A stretch of DNA of 6,707 nucleotides from Rhizobium sp. Q54 (lineage in GTDB: Bacteria > Pseudomonadota > Alphaproteobacteria > Rhizobiales > Beijerinckiaceae). The DNA is taken from the NCBI GenBank assembly GCA_945903655.1, contig CAMDOY010000206.1, positions 1 through 6,707 of the forward strand, in the 5' to 3' direction. This document shows, piece by piece, positions 4,363 through 6,707 of the stretch (the first letter of the stretch is position 1; each line of letters opens with the position of its first letter). The notes below the pieces were generated by a model. That model did no database searches. It had not been told where the DNA came from and saw only the letters and a list, made by a program, of their open reading frames with translations. Position numbers and translations under genes: made by a program.

Positions 4363-5316
4363 CTAGTCGAAGGGATAGACGCCTGACTGGGGCGTCCATG
4401 CTTTCTCTACCCCATACATGCCCGAGCGCAGCATATTCTCCCAGGATTCGCTGGTCGTAGCCCCGATATGTGGCGATGCGAACATCTGGGCGTGATGAAT
4501 GAGCGGGTTGTTATTGGCGGGCTCGATGGCGAAGACGTCGAAGCCGGCGCCCGATATATGGCCGGAGTCCAGCGCGTCTTTCAGGGCCTCTTCATCCACC
4601 AGCGTGCCACGCGCGATATTCACCAGGATCATGCCCGGTTTCAGTTTCGCAATGTTCTCGCGTGTATAAAGGCCGATGGTCGATGAATTGCGCGACAGAT
4701 GAATGGTCAACACATCCGACCGTGCGAAAAGCTCATCCTGACTGACCTGCTCGAGATCATACTCTTTGCAGAAATCAGCCATGGCGACCTTGTCGCAGAT
4801 GATGATCTTGACGCCGAAGGGTTGCAACAGGCGCACCACTTCTTTTCCGATATGGCCGCATCCGTGTATGCCGATGGTCTTGCCACGTAGGTCGGCGCCG
4901 AAACCCACGGGCCCCTTCCACTCACCCTTGCGCAGGATGCTGGAGAAATAATGGACCTTGCGATTGGCGAGGATCATGTAGCAGATGGCCAGTTCTGCGA
5001 CGGAGACCTTGTTGACCCCAGGCGCCCACCAAAGCCTGACATTGTGCCGGTTCAACAGCTCGGGATCTATATGGTCGACCCCCGCTGAGCAGAGGGAAAG
5101 CACCCTAAGGTCTGGCAAGGCGCTGAGCACTTTTTCTGTAATCGTTTCGATGCCGATGATGGCGGCCTCATAGCCGCGCAGATAGTCAATCAATTGGTCT
5201 TCATTGAAGCGCATTCTGTCGGTGCGAAATTTCGCGTCAGGATAGATGGTCCGCAGCTCGTCCTTCAGATGGGGAAAGAAATCGAAATAGGGAATGGTGA
5301 CGGCGACCTTAGGCAT
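4363..5316 (-). CDS. D-isomer-specific 2-hydroxyacid dehydrogenase
   Basis: This 317-aa protein, normal length for the family, is an NAD(P)-dependent cytoplasmic oxidoreductase that interconverts 2-keto acids and D-2-hydroxy acids. An N-terminal flavodoxin-like catalytic domain (1 to about 100) is followed by the Rossmann domain (about 100-290). The dinucleotide motif is G152-C-G154-H-I-G157. The acidic D175 at the end of the second beta strand favours NAD(H) over NADP(H). The catalytic triad is complete: R236 in NIARGTLVDEEAL, E265 in FDVFAIEPA, and H283 in SPHIGATT. The start is supported by AGGAAA on the minus strand (5322-5327). Substrate is not determinable: phosphoglycerate, glyoxylate/hydroxypyruvate, lactate and others share these motifs. 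There is no C-terminal ACT domain, so it is not a full serine-pathway SerA. It is divergent to the OprB gene and convergent to the carbonic anhydrase gene. Confidence 0.95.
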   Translation of the reverse strand: MPKVAVTIPYFDFFPHLKDELRTIYPDAKFRTDRMRFNEDQLIDYLRGYEAAIIGIETITEKVLSALPDLRVLSLCSAGVDHIDPELLNRHNVRLWWAPGVNKVSVAELAICYMILANRKVHYFSSILRKGEWKGPVGFGADLRGKTIGIHGCGHIGKEVVRLLQPFGVKIIICDKVAMADFCKEYDLEQVSQDELFARSDVLTIHLSRNSSTIGLYTRENIAKLKPGMILVNIARGTLVDEEALKDALDSGHISGAGFDVFAIEPANNNPLIHHAQMFASPHIGATTSESWENMLRSGMYGVEKAWTPQSGVYPFD

Positions 5317-5371
5317 TTGCGTTTCCTGTCATTTTTCTGGCGTGTCAGACAATGTAGATGCTAGGACGGGC

Positions 5372-5398
5372 GCATCCATGCATCCCTTGTAAAGGATG
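5372..5398. promoter_or_regulatory. Candidate operator in the divergent dehydrogenase/porin intergenic region
   Basis: GCATCC occurs twice in tandem (5372-5377 and 5380-5385), and the second overlaps the inverted pair CATCC (5381-5385) / GGATG (5394-5398) with an 8-bp centre. It sits between the two divergent genes, where a shared regulator would bind. No reliable -35/-10 pair was identified for either gene in 5317-5534. This is an inference from symmetry alone. Confidence 0.3.
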
Positions 5399-5475
5399 AT
5401 CCGGCGCCTCGCCAGATGGCGGCGGCGACGGTCAGGCGCTGTGGTCAACGCCAATGGCGCTCTGGCGCCCGCAGC

Positions 5476-5495
5476 TGGGATCCACTAGGTTCCCA
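5476..5495. repeat. Hairpin in the porin leader region
   Basis: TGGGATCC and GGTTCCCA form an imperfect 8-bp stem with one T-T mismatch and an ACTA loop. It ends 28 bp before the porin ribosome binding site, so it may lie in the 5' leader. No function can be assigned. Confidence 0.3.
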
Positions 5496-5534
5496 TGCGG
5501 TCAGGGCTTGTACGGCGAGATGGGGAGGAAAATT

Positions 5535-6707
5535 ATGCAATTAAGGTTTTTGCTCCTAGCTTTTTTACTTATGCTTCCGATTTTTGTTCATCCGCAGGCC
5601 AGAGCGCAAGACGTCGATGGACAGGCGAAGCAGGAGAGCCTGTCATTTGGGCTGCAAGAACAGGCGGAAGTCTGGACCAATCTGGCCGGCGGTCGGCGAC
5701 GGGGTGTGACCGGGAATGGTTTGCTGACGCTGAACATGAATGCTGATCTTGGAGCCCTGGCTGGGCTTGACGGCTGGCGTCTCTATGGCAGCGTTGTTCA
5801 GATCCATGGGCGGGGGGTCGCCCAGGATCTCGTAGGAAATATCCAAACTGTCAGCGGTCTTGAGGCCACACGCGCCACAAAACTCTACAATCTCTGGGTC
5901 GAAAAAAAGCTTCTTGATGGTCGGCTCGACCTTCGGATTGGTCAGGAAGGCGCCAATGATGAGATGATGATCTCTCAACAGGCGCAAATCTTCTTGAATT
6001 CCAGCTTTGGCTACCCGGCGCTTATGGCCGCCAACCTTCCGTCAGGGGGGCCAAATTTCCCCATAGCGGCGCCCATGGCGCGCTTGAACGTCAGGTTTGG
6101 CGATGCCCTGTCCTGGTCAGGGGCGATTTTCAATGGTGACCCTGCGGGGCCCGGCAACGGAGATCCGCAGATCCGCAATCGCTATGGCGTCGCCTTTCGT
6201 CTGCGGGACGCCCCGCTGATTTTCAACGAGTTATGGTTCCGTCCCGAGGGGGCCTTCGCGGGATCTTTGCCCGGCCTTTGGAAAGTGGGCCTGTGGCGCA
6301 ATGATGGGGATTTCACTGACCAGCGCTTCGATCCCACTGGCGGAAAGCTCGCAATCACCGGCGCCAGCGGGTTCCAGCATCGGGGTAACCATGCTTTTTA
6401 TGGGGTTATTGATCAACAGGTCTGGCGGCGGCCGGGTACGGAAGATCAGGGGCTCGGCGTTTGGGGGTTGGCGATGGTCTCCCCTCAGGACCGGAACCTG
6501 ATTGACCTTTTCGTCGAAGGCGGTTTGACCATGAAGGGCCTGTTGGAGAGCCGCCCCAAGGACACATTTGGGCTCGCCTTCGCCTATATGCGCACGAGCA
6601 AGTCGGCCAGGGCCTACTACGAAGACGGCTATGCGGCGGGAACGGGATTGAGGCCTATCCAAGGCTATGAATTGGTAGGAGAAATCACCTATCAGGCGAT
6701 CCTTTCC
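5535..6707 (+). CDS. OprB-family carbohydrate-selective porin (3' end beyond window)
   Basis: The frame runs 391 codons from ATG at 5535 to the last base without a stop. The start is set by GGGGAGGA (5522-5529) shortly upstream and by an immediate Sec signal peptide (MQLRFLLLAFLLMLPIFVHP, with likely cleavage after ARA at residue 24). The mature part shows the OprB pattern of an outer-membrane beta barrel. LYNLWVEKKLLDGRLDLRIG starts at residue 117, SSFGYPALMAANLPSGGPNF at 156 and FNGDPAGPG at 199; later come GLWRNDGDFTDQRFDP and a C-terminal GYELVGEITYQ strand region. OprB porins carry glucose and related sugars across the outer membrane. A typical full length is somewhat above 400 residues, so little is missing. 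It starts 218 bp from the divergent dehydrogenase gene, so coregulation is possible. Family is near certain; the sugar is unknown. Confidence 0.95.
   Translation, partial: MQLRFLLLAFLLMLPIFVHPQARAQDVDGQAKQESLSFGLQEQAEVWTNLAGGRRRGVTGNGLLTLNMNADLGALAGLDGWRLYGSVVQIHGRGVAQDLVGNIQTVSGLEATRATKLYNLWVEKKLLDGRLDLRIGQEGANDEMMISQQAQIFLNSSFGYPALMAANLPSGGPNFPIAAPMARLNVRFGDALSWSGAIFNGDPAGPGNGDPQIRNRYGVAFRLRDAPLIFNELWFRPEGAFAGSLPGLWKVGLWRNDGDFTDQRFDPTGGKLAITGASGFQHRGNHAFYGVIDQQVWRRPGTEDQGLGVWGLAMVSPQDRNLIDLFVEGGLTMKGLLESRPKDTFGLAFAYMRTSKSARAYYEDGYAAGTGLRPIQGYELVGEITYQAILS

Noticed and set aside
4146..5173. Plus-strand frames opposite the dehydrogenase and across the terminator (4146-4460, 4468-4686, 4699-4951, 4985-5173)
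   Set aside because: The minus-strand dehydrogenase has complete catalytic motifs; these frames have no family features.
5479..5489. Resemblance of GGATCCACTAG to a cloning-vector polylinker
   Set aside because: Only 11 bases match and the flanks diverge at once; it fits a chance match inside a small hairpin.
5643..6662. Minus-strand frames 5643-5987 and 6231-6662
   Set aside because: They are antisense shadows of the OprB porin frame, which is open to the window end with clear family motifs.

Overview
The window looks like chromosomal DNA from an alphaproteobacterium. The OprB-type porin, the Tat-exported beta-carbonic anhydrase and the orphan OmpR-type regulator with an 'HTLE.HIYRLRQKIEP' recognition helix are all family types common there, and an acetic-acid-bacterium-like host is possible. 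Genus cannot be read from the sequence. The left half (about 1-3400) is visibly AT-richer than the right half (about 3470-6707), so the window joins two compositional domains.

Left part (1-2025): the 3' end of an unrecognised gene (stop at 200-202). Next is a basic histone-H1-like protein whose Lys/Ala/Pro tail is joined to a short C-terminal helix-turn-helix (436-870), ending in a GAAA-loop terminator. Convergent to it on the minus strand lie a 69-aa charged, probably coiled-coil protein (1816-2025) and an OmpR/winged-helix response regulator (1016-1702) with no sensor kinase beside it.

Middle part (2026-3472): about 1.4 kb without a convincing protein gene, but with structure. Two copies of a 111-bp element (2425-2535 and 2604-2714, about 89% identical) each carry two direct GTCAACCG-like boxes and one inverted CGGTTGAC box. 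These can form two mutually exclusive hairpins. An ACCGATATC motif occurs three times, once as the perfect 12-bp palindrome ACCGATATCGGT. Further right are paired short repeats, overlapping palindromes, and a promoter-hairpin-hairpin-terminator arrangement (3130-3273) that looks like an independent small RNA gene. This stretch is the best candidate for something undescribed.

Right part (3473-6707): a Tat-signal beta-carbonic anhydrase (3473-4183) ends in a strong, probably bidirectional terminator. This is shared with the convergent D-2-hydroxyacid dehydrogenase gene (4363-5316, minus). Divergent from the dehydrogenase, across about 218 bp with GCATCC/GGATG repeats, starts an OprB-family carbohydrate porin (5535 to beyond the window end). 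Together these suggest envelope and periplasmic functions (CO2/bicarbonate interconversion, sugar uptake) plus NAD-linked hydroxyacid metabolism. No single pathway linking them can be proved from the sequence.
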